DNA of 64,000 bases, taken from SG8-30 sp963695085 (lineage in GTDB: Bacteria; Pseudomonadota; Gammaproteobacteria; Steroidobacterales; Steroidobacteraceae). The notes under the pieces are model-generated. The model saw nothing but the letters and a program-made list of their open reading frames with translations, did no database searches and had not been told where the DNA came from. Both the position numbers and the translations under genes were made by a program. The stretch spans positions 186,001 through 250,000 of the forward strand of contig CAVOFV010000001.1 in the NCBI GenBank assembly GCA_963695085.1, in the 5' to 3' direction. Positions 25,325 through 32,724 of the stretch are shown one piece after another. Position 1 is the first letter of the stretch. Each line of letters opens with the position of its first letter.

Positions 25325-25471
25325 ATGACGGGGATCCATTGGCCGCTGCGCCACCGCATCAATGGGGATCTGGTGAACCTGACCGAGTTCGTCGAGGCTT
25401 GCCGGGCCGGCCAGGTCGTGTATCGGGAACCCGCAGACACGTGCCGGATCTGGGAGACGGTGCTAGGATAA
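25325..25471 (+). CDS. Possible small protein of 48 residues
   Basis: The ATG at 25325 opens 48 codons (MTGIHWPLRHRINGDL...CRIWETVLG) with ordinary amino-acid composition, ending 68 bases before the cyclic-nucleotide-binding gene on the same strand. There is no clear ribosome binding site and I know no family. It may be a leader or chance frame. Confidence 0.25.
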   Translation: MTGIHWPLRHRINGDLVNLTEFVEACRAGQVVYREPADTCRIWETVLG

Positions 25472-25539
25472 ATGACCCCTGCGGACCCCAGGCGCCGCAA
25501 CTGGACAACTTGGATGCCGCAAGGCGTAGGAAGGTAGGT

Positions 25540-26019
25540 ATGACGAGCGACTCGGTTTCGGCCATTCTCCACAAGCACCCGTTCGTGTCCGGCTTCCAGC
25601 CGCACCACGTGGACAAGCTCTCCACACTGGGGAATGTCGCGAGCTTCAAGCCCGACGAGATCATCTTCCGCGAGGGTGAAGCCTGCAACAAGTTCTACCT
25701 GATCGTCTCCGGCCCGGTGTCGCTCGAGCTGGCCCTGCCGCGCAACGTCATCCAGGTGCAGCGGATCGGCGCGGGCGACGGGCTCGGCTGGTCGGCGGCC
25801 CTGATCGGGCGCGGCAAGCACTTCCAGGCGCGCGCGCTGGACGAGGTGCAGGCGCTGTACTTCGAGGGACCGGAGGTGCTGGCTACCTGCCAGCAAGACC
25901 CTGAGTTCGGCTTCGTGTTCATGCTGCGATTGCTGGACGTGGTCGCGTCACGGCTGCGCGCGACGCGCGTGCAGCTGGTCGACATGTACTCGCCAGTGGC
26001 CAAGCAGGCTGGCGCCTGA
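25540..26019 (+). CDS. Cyclic nucleotide-binding domain protein
   Basis: The 159-residue protein is a single cNMP-binding (CRP-like) domain: FKPDEIIFREGEACNKFYLIVSGPVSLEL, then IGAGDGLGWSAALIGRGKHFQARALDEVQALYF. The phosphate-binding cassette keeps GxGxxxGxSA-like spacing. There is no C-terminal helix-turn-helix, so it is not a complete CRP regulator; a signalling or membrane-associated role is possible. GGAAGG stands just before the ATG at 25540. It ends at a strong terminator. Confidence 0.85.
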   Translation: MTSDSVSAILHKHPFVSGFQPHHVDKLSTLGNVASFKPDEIIFREGEACNKFYLIVSGPVSLELALPRNVIQVQRIGAGDGLGWSAALIGRGKHFQARALDEVQALYFEGPEVLATCQQDPEFGFVFMLRLLDVVASRLRATRVQLVDMYSPVAKQAGA

Positions 26020-26074
26020 GCCATTGCCGAGAGCGCGGCGACCGACTCAACGTAGCGCCGTTTGCGTGATGTGA

Positions 26075-26100
26075 AAGACCCCGGCCTGCGCCGGGGTCTT
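26075..26100 (+). terminator. Intrinsic terminator after cNMP-binding gene
   Basis: AAGACCCCGGC (26075-26085) pairs with GCCGGGGTCTT (26090-26100), loop CTGC, followed by GCTTTT. Confidence 0.85.
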
Positions 26101-26167
26101 GCTTTTCATGCCGCCTGTGTGCGGCGCGACGGGCCAAAGGACCCGCCAGCCGCGCCACGCCGACCGC

Positions 26168-26557
26168 TCAGAACAGGATGTGCCAGGCGATGCACAGTTC
26201 CGCACCGAGGCCCAGCGCGAAAGAAAGGGTGCGCACCCACGGGATTGCGAAAGTGTATGAGACCGCGTGCACGACGCGCGCCCAGAAGTAGGTGGCCGCC
26301 GACACCTGGGTGGCTTCGCCCGAAATGCCGGCCGCATGCGCGACCAGAATCAGCGCGGCAAAGACCACGAGGTTCTCCACGGCATTGTAGTGGGCGGCCT
26401 TCAGGCGCTGCGCCCATGGCGCCATCGGCTGCGGGTTCTCCGGGTACCCCACCGTGTCCACGATCCCCCTGACGCTGATCACGTTCAGCACATAGGGCAT
26501 CCACATCAGGCCGGTCAGCAGCGCGACGTAGGTCAGATAGGTCAGCTCCATTGTCAT
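26168..26557 (-). CDS. MAPEG family membrane protein
   Basis: The 129-residue protein has four membrane segments and the MAPEG layout: an N-terminal helix (YLTYVALLTGLMWMPYVLNV), then RLKAAHYNAVENLVVFAALILVAH, the segment ATYFWARVVHAVSYTFAIPWVRTLSF and a closing helix. MAPEG proteins include glutathione transferases and leukotriene synthases; bacterial members are mostly of unknown substrate. GGAG lies about ten bases before the ATG. It is a single gene between two terminators. Confidence 0.88.
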   Translation of the reverse strand: MTMELTYLTYVALLTGLMWMPYVLNVISVRGIVDTVGYPENPQPMAPWAQRLKAAHYNAVENLVVFAALILVAHAAGISGEATQVSAATYFWARVVHAVSYTFAIPWVRTLSFALGLGAELCIAWHILF

Positions 26558-26603
26558 GCTCGTTCACTCCGGGTGATGATCTTGGGCCGTTATATGCCCA
26601 AAA

Positions 26604-26631
26604 GGGCAGCCGGTCCATCGACCGACTGCCC
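26604..26631 (-). terminator. Terminator after DUF6249 gene
   Basis: GGGCAG (26604-26609) pairs with CTGCCC (26626-26631) and CGGTC (26611-26615) with GACCG (26620-26624), one mismatch between them. On the minus strand the stem is followed by TTTT. Confidence 0.65.
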
Positions 26632-26678
26632 GCGGCGGGCTGGATCAGGCGTTGCCGGAACCCGTGGGGCGGTGCCCC

Positions 26679-27086
26679 TTACCGTCGGGCGACGCCCTGG
26701 TTGGCGGCGGCTTTCTCGGCCTCCTTGCGGCCCACCATGAAGTAGTAGATCAGGTAGGCCAGGCCGACGCCGCCGGGGATGAAGCCGATGTACCTGAGGT
26801 CCTCGTCCAGGAACGGCAGCGCGAACATCAGGCCGATGCCGACGAACAGCCAGACCAGGCCGCGCAGCAACGTGCGATGCGGCGACACCTCCTTGGAATC
26901 GAGCAGGCCCTCCGGCGGCGGCGGCACCTCGATGCCCTTCTCGATGGCCGCGAGCCGCTCCTTGTGGTGCAGCTCGATGAGCGTGCGGCGCTGCCGGTAG
27001 CTCGTCACGACCCCCAGCATCGCGAGGCCGATACCCATCACGATCGCGATGATCGGAATCAACATGCCAACAATGGCTTCGGACAT
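26679..27086 (-). CDS. DUF6249 domain membrane protein
   Basis: The 135-residue protein has an N-terminal membrane segment (VGMLIPIIAIVMGIGLAMLGVV), a basic cytoplasmic stretch with YRQRRTLIELHHKERLAAIEKG, and two further hydrophobic segments, matching DUF6249. GGGAG stands seven bases before the ATG at 27086, which fixes the start inside a longer open frame. The gene is divergent from the ECF sigma factor at 27238. Such proteins often sit beside ECF sigma/anti-sigma pairs and may belong to the same regulon; that is inference. Confidence 0.8.
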   Translation of the reverse strand: MSEAIVGMLIPIIAIVMGIGLAMLGVVTSYRQRRTLIELHHKERLAAIEKGIEVPPPPEGLLDSKEVSPHRTLLRGLVWLFVGIGLMFALPFLDEDLRYIGFIPGGVGLAYLIYYFMVGRKEAEKAAANQGVARR

Positions 27087-27237
27087 CCTATTGCTCCCAT
27101 CCAGGGGCGCCCCGTTGGCGCCGATGGTGTTTATATGCCCTGGCCAGGCCCACGGTTGCACTTGGCACCGCATTGTCTGGACGGCCTCCACCCTGATCAT
27201 GCAACCTGTTCCCCTTCGGGCGCATATCAAGAGTGCC

Positions 27238-27837
27238 ATGCATGCCGCCGCCGCCACCCTGTCCACGATCATTCCGCAGGTCCCCTCGATGACCGAGGCC
27301 GAGGTGCTCGCATTGCTCGAGCAAGGGCAGCACCGTGATGCCTTCGAAGGCCTGATGCCGCTGTTCCGTGACCGGGTGTTCCGGCTCGCCTGGTCAATGC
27401 TGGGCAACCGGACGGCGGCCGAGGACGTCGCCCAGGACGCCTTCATCAATATCTGGCGCGGATTGCCGCGTTTCGACGGCCGCGCCGCCCTTGGCACGTG
27501 GATTTACGCCATCACCCGCAACACTGCGCTCATGGCACTGCGCCGCCGCCGGCGTTTCGTGTCGCTCGACGACGCCGACGGCAGCGAAGGCGCGATGATT
27601 TCACAGTCGCTGGTGGGCGACGATGGTCGGCTGCCGGAGGGTCATGGGGTCGAGCGGTTGCTCGCGGCACTGCCCGACTCGCAACGGCGTGTTGTCACCC
27701 TGTTCTACCTGGAGGACCGGTCCTGCGAAGCGGTCGCCGACGAGCTCGGTATGCCGGTGGGCACGGTCAAGAACCACCTGTTCCGCGCCAGGAAGGCGCT
27801 GTCGGCCATGGTCGGGCCGACCGGAGAGACCCCATGA
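27238..27837 (+). CDS. ECF-type RNA polymerase sigma factor
   Basis: The protein (199 residues from this ATG; 182 from the ATG at 27289) is a sigma-70 group 4 factor. Region 2 reads RVFRLAWSMLGNRTAAEDVAQDAFINIWRGLPRFDGRA with TWIYAITRNTALMALRRRR, and region 4 is LPDSQRRVVTLFYLEDRSCEAVADELGMPVGTVKNHLFRARKAL, given here in parts. It has no extra domain. Its stop overlaps the anti-sigma start by four bases, so the pair is coupled. Neither start has a strong ribosome binding site. Confidence 0.92.
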   Translation: MHAAAATLSTIIPQVPSMTEAEVLALLEQGQHRDAFEGLMPLFRDRVFRLAWSMLGNRTAAEDVAQDAFINIWRGLPRFDGRAALGTWIYAITRNTALMALRRRRRFVSLDDADGSEGAMISQSLVGDDGRLPEGHGVERLLAALPDSQRRVVTLFYLEDRSCEAVADELGMPVGTVKNHLFRARKALSAMVGPTGETP

Positions 27838-28382
27838 TGCAAGACACCACAAGGCGCTGCGCCGGACGCGCAGAAGAATTGCTGCTGAAGCTCGACGGCG
27901 GGCTGGAACCGGCGGCGGCGGAGCGGCTCGAGCAACACGTCGCAGCTTGCGCGGCCTGCCGGCAACTGCTGTCCAGCCTGCAATCGCTCGATGTGGCGCT
28001 GGCGTCCCGTTTTGCAGCGCCTGCATTGGCGGAGTCGTTCGACCGCGCCGTCCTGGCACGCCTCGATGCGCTGCCCGGGTTCGACCCGCGGACGGCGGCA
28101 GGCAATGCCGCACTGGCGGAACAGGATCGAATTGAATCGCTGGCTGGCGTGAAGGCCAACCTGCGGCGCGGAATCAGCACCGGCCTGCTGGACATGACCG
28201 GCGTCGGCGCGATCCTCTGGGCCGGGGGCCGCCTGGCGCCGCGCCTGCTGGACTTCGTCGACCAGCACACCGCAGTGCTGCCCATGGCCGGGTATGTCGG
28301 AACGGCTGCGGTGGTGGCCGCGCTGGCGATCGTCGCCGCCTACCTGGTGTCCCGTGTTGAACGTCTGACCGCGATAGCCTGA
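27834..28382 (+). CDS. Zinc-finger anti-sigma factor, membrane-bound
   Basis: This 182-residue protein pairs with the ECF sigma factor whose stop it overlaps. The N-terminal part holds the HX3CX2C motif (HVAACAAC) of the zinc-binding anti-sigma domain, which binds the sigma factor in the cytoplasm. A hydrophobic segment near the C-terminus (MAGYVGTAAVVAALAIVAAYLV) would anchor it in the membrane. A second ATG one codon on is also possible. The inducing signal is unknown. It ends before a strong terminator. Confidence 0.85.
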   Translation: MMQDTTRRCAGRAEELLLKLDGGLEPAAAERLEQHVAACAACRQLLSSLQSLDVALASRFAAPALAESFDRAVLARLDALPGFDPRTAAGNAALAEQDRIESLAGVKANLRRGISTGLLDMTGVGAILWAGGRLAPRLLDFVDQHTAVLPMAGYVGTAAVVAALAIVAAYLVSRVERLTAIA

Positions 28383-28399
28383 CACAGGCCAGGCAGCGA

Positions 28400-28422
28400 A
28401 GCGGCCCCATGACAGGGCCGCT
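28400..28422 (+). terminator. Terminator after anti-sigma gene
   Basis: AGCGGCCC (28400-28407) pairs with GGGCCGCT (28415-28422); outer GCAGC/GCTGC bases extend the stem, and a short T run follows at 28429-28432. Confidence 0.75.
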
Positions 28423-28445
28423 GCTGCATTTTGCGCGGTCTCGGG

Positions 28446-29597
28446 TTACCGGAACAACAACCGGGCGGCGACGCTCGCGTGGTCGGAAGGCCACAGTCCG
28501 CGGCCGTGCGGCATGGTCTTGTCGTTCGAGGTTTCACCTATCAGTCGCGCTTCCTTGACCTGCCAGGGCAACTCGCGGCTGAAGATCAGGTCGATGCGCT
28601 CATAGTGCTGGGAGTGCTTGTTGCGCAGGTCTTCCTGCTCGCAGCAGCTGAGCCCCGGCAGGTTTCCCGGCCGTTGCAGCCAGGCGTCGTTCAGTCCTGC
28701 AGCAGTGAACTGCATGTACGGCGAGGCAATGTCACCCGGTGGAAATGGCAGTTGAGCCGACGGGTCGTTCGGCGAGGAATTCATGTCGCCGACGATGATC
28801 AGCCTGCGACCCGCGGGCGTTGTCCCGAGTGCGGTCTGTATCAATTGACCAGCCTGCAGTGCCTGGAAGAATGCCGGAATCGCCCCGGGTCCGCCGCCAC
28901 CCTGCACTTCCAGGTGCGTGTTGATGAAGCGATACGGCTTGCCGTCCACCATGGCGTCCACGGCCACGAAGCCCCGCTCGATGGAGCCGAGCCCCGGCAG
29001 CGGCACTACGGCGCTGAAATTGCAGCCATTCATCGACGGCTTCGCGCACGGCAGCGCCACGGGCGCTGCGACCACGTCGCTGCGCGCCAGGATCACGTCG
29101 CGATCCATGACCCGAAGAAACGCCGGTACGCCGTTGATGTAGAACGGAATACCGGGATATACGTCGAAAGACTGAACCGAGAAGTTGCGTACCTGCGCAA
29201 CGGCTGAGTAGGCCGGTCCAAGTGCCGCCAGCGTCCCCGCCAGGTGATCCGAGAACGCACCGGCGATGTCCGGATCGTTGCACGGATAGCCGCCCAGTTC
29301 TGGCAGCGCCGGAATGCAATCGAACTTCCACACCTCCTGCAGGCCGACCAGGTGCGGCCGCCGTTTGAGGACCTGCGCAGCGAGCGCCTTGAAGCGCTCC
29401 TGCGACCGGTTTGCGGAGATTTGCCTGAGGGCCGTGACGACCGCATCGTTGAACGCCGGCGTGTCGATCGTGGCGATCAACGGCGAAATGTCGGCGCCAA
29501 GGTACTGGTTCTGGGTCATCACCTCGATTTCGCCGGCGCCGGCCAGCAGTGGCACCAGCAGCAACGTGGCAACGAAGCGATGTCTGGGCTTGCGCAT
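28446..29597 (-). CDS. Exported endonuclease/exonuclease/phosphatase family protein
   Basis: The 383-residue protein has a signal peptide (MRKPRHRFVATLLLVPLLAGAG) and the EEP metal-dependent hydrolase motifs in order: MTQNQYLG, LVGLQEVW (metal Glu), FINTHLEV, IIVGDMNSSP (Asp/Asn), YERIDLIF and WPSDHASVAARL (catalytic Asp-His). Substrates of this fold include DNA, phosphoinositides and sphingomyelin; a secreted sphingomyelinase-like or nuclease role is possible but not decided. It is divergent from the lipoprotein at 29997 across a 399-base gap. Confidence 0.88.
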   Translation of the reverse strand: MRKPRHRFVATLLLVPLLAGAGEIEVMTQNQYLGADISPLIATIDTPAFNDAVVTALRQISANRSQERFKALAAQVLKRRPHLVGLQEVWKFDCIPALPELGGYPCNDPDIAGAFSDHLAGTLAALGPAYSAVAQVRNFSVQSFDVYPGIPFYINGVPAFLRVMDRDVILARSDVVAAPVALPCAKPSMNGCNFSAVVPLPGLGSIERGFVAVDAMVDGKPYRFINTHLEVQGGGGPGAIPAFFQALQAGQLIQTALGTTPAGRRLIIVGDMNSSPNDPSAQLPFPPGDIASPYMQFTAAGLNDAWLQRPGNLPGLSCCEQEDLRNKHSQHYERIDLIFSRELPWQVKEARLIGETSNDKTMPHGRGLWPSDHASVAARLLFR

Positions 29598-29996
29598 GGG
29601 GTCCCCCGATCATTGTTGTGGTGAGATGTTGGGCGGGCCGGGCAGGCCGTTACCCAGACGGCAGACTGCGCCGCCCTGCCAGTGCGCGCAACTGCCGGAG
29701 TGGCAATTTCACATAACCTGATTGGCGCTTGCCGGCTGACTTGGCCCGTCCTGCGGCCGGGCGGCCTCCGGCTTGGCCGATGCCTTTGTTCGACTAACCA
29801 CCGGTCTTGTTGCCGCCGTGGCGGTCCTGCGCCCGAGGTAGCCCCTGCGCGCGCTCCCGCCCTGGGTTTACAATAAGTCCCGTGAGGCGGCGGACGCCTC
29901 GCGTTTCGCGGACCGCCCCGCCGGAAGATCCGGCGGCGCCCCGTGCGACCCTCGCAGCCATGAAGAGGACCCACCGGGTCCAGGAGCTCTTGTCAT
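29598..29996. other. Intergenic region, divergent promoters
   Basis: No gene is supported in these 399 bases. It must hold promoters for the divergent EEP and lipoprotein genes. A -10-like TACAAT is at 29869-29874 without a good -35. Two hairpins lie in the lipoprotein leader: GAGGCG/CGCCTC (29884-29900) and CGCCGGA/TCCGGCG (29919-29935). Confidence 0.35.
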
Positions 29997-30590
29997 ATGT
30001 CCACGCTCAAGCGTGTTTCGCAGTATTCACTGATCGCCGTCGCCGCCCTGATGCTCGCCGCCTGCGGCATGCAGAAGGAGCCGGCGCAAAAAGCGATCGC
30101 CGACATCGAGGCCGCCGTGACCACGGCCGGCGCCGATGCCGAACGCTTCATCCCGGATCATGTCGCCACCGTCAAGGCCAAGGTCGCCGAGTTCAAGACG
30201 GCCTTCGAACAGGGTGATTACAAGTCCATCATCACGAACGCACCGGCGCTGCTGACCGAGGCCCAGGGCCTGGCCGGCATGGCCGCGGCGAAGAAGGAAG
30301 AATTCCTGGGCGCCCTGCAGGGTGAGTGGGTCAGCCTCGCTGCCGACCTGCCGAACGCAGTCGCTTCGATACAGGGCCGCGTCGACTCGCTGTCGAAGAT
30401 GCGCCGACTGCCCAACGGCATCGAAAAGGCAGCCGTTGAAAGCGCCGGCGCGGGCCTGACGGAAGCCAAGTCCATGTGGGACGAAGCTACCGCAGCATTT
30501 GGCACAGGCAGCATCGAAGATGCGGTCGCCAAGGCAAAGTCGGTCAAGGCCAAGCTTGGCGAGATCCAGGCGGCCATCGGCACCGGCTGA
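29997..30590 (+). CDS. Lipoprotein, helical, unknown function
   Basis: The 197-residue protein begins with a lipoprotein signal (MSTLKRVSQYSLIAVAALMLAAC; lipobox LAAC). The mature protein is rich in Ala, Lys and Glu and predicted to be almost all helix, with amphipathic repeats such as AKVAEFKTAFEQGDYKSI and AVAKAKSVKAKLGEIQAAI. AGGAG lies about ten bases before the ATG. It is probably an outer or inner membrane anchored periplasmic protein; I know no function. It ends at a very strong terminator. Confidence 0.82.
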   Translation: MSTLKRVSQYSLIAVAALMLAACGMQKEPAQKAIADIEAAVTTAGADAERFIPDHVATVKAKVAEFKTAFEQGDYKSIITNAPALLTEAQGLAGMAAAKKEEFLGALQGEWVSLAADLPNAVASIQGRVDSLSKMRRLPNGIEKAAVESAGAGLTEAKSMWDEATAAFGTGSIEDAVAKAKSVKAKLGEIQAAIGTG

Positions 30591-30629
30591 TCAGTCCGAG
30601 CGACCGGCTCGACCCAAGATCGATGGGCG

Positions 30630-30665
30630 GCACAGGGCCGGCAGGACAACCTGCCGGCCCTGTGC
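30630..30665. terminator. Strong bidirectional terminator
   Basis: Bases 30630-30645 and 30650-30665 form a perfect 16-bp GC-rich stem with loop ACAA, followed by TTTC, between convergent lipoprotein genes. Confidence 0.85.
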
Positions 30666-30721
30666 TTTCACAGACGAATTGTGCCTGCCAGCCCCCACTT
30701 CGCCCGGGGCTGTGAATCCCG

Positions 30722-31222
30722 CTAGACGCCTTCTACCGCGGCCGGCTTGCCGGTCGTCCCTGCATCGGCGGCCGCGCGCCAGGTTCCGTCTGACTTGACC
30801 CATACGGTTACGTACTCGCCGTTCACGCCAGGCGCCTCGCCCGCGCCGTCGGGGTCGAACGTGAAAGACCCGAGTTCATAGGCAAGGTCGCCCGACGCGG
30901 CCACGTGCACGTGCGATGTTGACCACGTGATGGTGCTGTCAGGATTGCTGGCCGTGTCCGCCTCCATGGAGGCCTGGATCTCGGCGGTTCCGTGTGACAT
31001 GTCGCCATCGAACAGCGTTACTGCATCGGCCGTGTACATGCCGTTGGCGACGCCGACCGCGTCGCGGGCAACAGCCAGCTGCAGCCACTCCGCAGACCGG
31101 TCGCGGATCGCCTGCGCCTCGGCCGCCACATCGACGGCCGGTTGGGCGGGCGGCTTCTCGACGCAGCCCAAGGTCAGTGCCGCGGCCACGATGAGCGCCG
31201 CCACTAATCTCATGTTATGCAT
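30722..31222 (-). CDS. SnoaL/DUF4440-like lipoprotein
   Basis: The 166-residue protein has a lipoprotein signal (MRLVAALIVAAALTLGC). The mature part, with AIRDRSAEWLQLAVARDAVGVANGMYTADAVTLFDGD and later WSTSHVHVAASGDLAYELGSFTF, follows the NTF2-like SnoaL/DUF4440 pattern. These are small ligand-binding or catalytic barrels of varied role. AAGGA precedes the ATG at 31222; a second ATG at 31213 is possible. The upstream DNA is AT-rich, with TATAAT (31246-31251, minus strand) as a likely -10. Confidence 0.75.
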   Translation of the reverse strand: MHNMRLVAALIVAAALTLGCVEKPPAQPAVDVAAEAQAIRDRSAEWLQLAVARDAVGVANGMYTADAVTLFDGDMSHGTAEIQASMEADTASNPDSTITWSTSHVHVAASGDLAYELGSFTFDPDGAGEAPGVNGEYVTVWVKSDGTWRAAADAGTTGKPAAVEGV

Positions 31223-31430
31223 TAGAAATATCCTTCAATCTATTGATTATAAATAATTATCTATGCTACACCGCCGCGCCACGCCGCGCTGCTGCCGAGG
31301 CCATATTAGGCCCGTGGGTCGTTTCCGCAAGGGCCCCCAAAGCACCAGCGGCAGCGGCCTGTTCCGCGCAGACCACACCGTAGTCTGACATGCGGTTAGT
31401 CTGTGGGTCAGCCGCCTCGGATCCAGCGCG

Positions 31431-32516
31431 TTGCATGCCGTGAACGTCTACACCGACAGCGTCCAATACGCAGCCCGGCTCCTGGCACCGGATGTCTCCA
31501 GTCGTCTGCGACCGCAGCCGGCCTGCGACCCGGCCATTGCGCCGCTCCTTGGGGCATTGCTGGCTGGCGTACCCGAGATTCATACGGCCACCATGTCGGT
31601 ACCGGCATGGCAGCATCTGTTCATCACGGAGACTTCAGCCGATTCGCAGTGCGACCGGCTGCTTGATCTCCTGAGGCAAGGCTGCGTCGTTCCAGACCGG
31701 ATGGCCTGCATCGCCGGGACAGGCCCGCGCTTTCACGGCTTCAAGGGACGCAACTGGTCAGCCGCGCCGGGAAACATGCACCTCGCCGTGCACTTCGCGC
31801 CGGACTGCGCCGTCGAGCGGTTCGAGGTGGCATTCACGATGCTCGCCGCGCTGTCGGTCGTGGACGCCCTCGACCAGGTGCCGGCCCTTGCGGGGCGATC
31901 CGGTATCAGGTGGGTGAACGACATCGTCGTGGACGACGCCAAACTCGGAGGCGTGCTTGCCTACACGCAGACGCGCGATCGGACCGTGACGTCGGCCATT
32001 CTCGGGATCGGGCTCAATGTCGAAGTGACACCCGCCGTACCGCCAACGTGCTTCGTACCCTCGGTGAGTTCCGTGTGCGACCTGGCCGGCGACGGCGTGA
32101 GCGTCACGCAGCGCGACGTGCTCGGACTGCTGCTGAATGCGTTGCAGCGCAACTACGACCTGTTGCTGCAGGCGGGCTATCGGTCGTTGCTCGAACGATA
32201 CCGGCAGCGCTCGACTATCATTGGACAGGAGTGCACGGTCTGTACTGACGAGTCCGACGTGGAATTCGAGATCATCACGACCGGTCGCGTCATCGCCATT
32301 GGCGACGGCCTGGAACTGCACCTCGAGGGCCGGAACCTGCCCATCACCCGGGGCAGACTGTTCGTTGGCCGGTTGCGGGCGCCGGCCCGGTTCGCCGGCT
32401 ACGGGGCTTCCCCGATGCCCGGCCGCGCCGGCCCGGGTTCAAATGACCATGATCCGCGCGCGGAGCGGGTCGTACGCCAGGGTCGCCGAGGACCACGCCA
32501 AGATGCCGACACCTGA
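31431..32516 (+). CDS. Biotin-[carboxylase] protein ligase-like protein
   Basis: The protein joins biotin to a carrier lysine. Catalytic-domain motifs of BirA-type ligases are visible in a divergent form: GTGPRFHGFKGRNWSAAPGNMHLAV (compare GRGRxGRxWxSPxGN, written here in part), IRWVNDIVVDDAKLGGVL (compare KWPNDI...KxxGIL) and ILGIGLNVEV. There is no N-terminal HTH. The start is unclear: TTG 31431 or GTG 31440, neither with a good ribosome binding site. The C-terminal ~40 residues are low-complexity and overlap the oadG start. Its place ahead of oadG-oadA-oadB suggests it biotinylates OadA. Confidence 0.75.
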   Translation: MHAVNVYTDSVQYAARLLAPDVSSRLRPQPACDPAIAPLLGALLAGVPEIHTATMSVPAWQHLFITETSADSQCDRLLDLLRQGCVVPDRMACIAGTGPRFHGFKGRNWSAAPGNMHLAVHFAPDCAVERFEVAFTMLAALSVVDALDQVPALAGRSGIRWVNDIVVDDAKLGGVLAYTQTRDRTVTSAILGIGLNVEVTPAVPPTCFVPSVSSVCDLAGDGVSVTQRDVLGLLLNALQRNYDLLLQAGYRSLLERYRQRSTIIGQECTVCTDESDVEFEIITTGRVIAIGDGLELHLEGRNLPITRGRLFVGRLRAPARFAGYGASPMPGRAGPGSNDHDPRAERVVRQGRRGPRQDADT

Positions 32517-32724
32517 CTTGCTGGTCATTTGCGTCACCGCCTTGCTGGCGGTGTTTGTCGTGCTGACAGCCCTGGCCGCCGTGATGCAGGCGCTGATCCT
32601 GTCGTTCCCGCAGCCCGCTACGCCAGCGGATGACATCGAGCCGACCCTGGTCGCTGCCATCACCGAAGGCGTGTTGGCCGCCTACCCCGGCACGAAAGTC
32701 AGCGGAATAGAGGAATTGAGATGA
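32503..32724 (+). CDS. oadG: OadG-like small membrane subunit of sodium-pumping decarboxylase
   Basis: The 73-residue protein has one N-terminal membrane segment (LLVICVTALLAVFVVLTALAAVMQALI) and a short acidic cytoplasmic tail, as in the gamma chain that holds the alpha and beta subunits together. Sequence alone is weak; the call depends on position, since its stop overlaps the oadA start by four bases. ATG at 32503 is preferred; ATG 32443 would add 20 residues. It overlaps the biotin ligase gene by 14 bases. Confidence 0.65.
   Translation: MPTPDLLVICVTALLAVFVVLTALAAVMQALILSFPQPATPADDIEPTLVAAITEGVLAAYPGTKVSGIEELR

Noticed and set aside
22789..25896. Single 1035-codon minus-strand frame
   Set aside because: Only the part from 23919 down is real (DUF2891). 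The upstream part overlaps the DUF819 gene out of frame.
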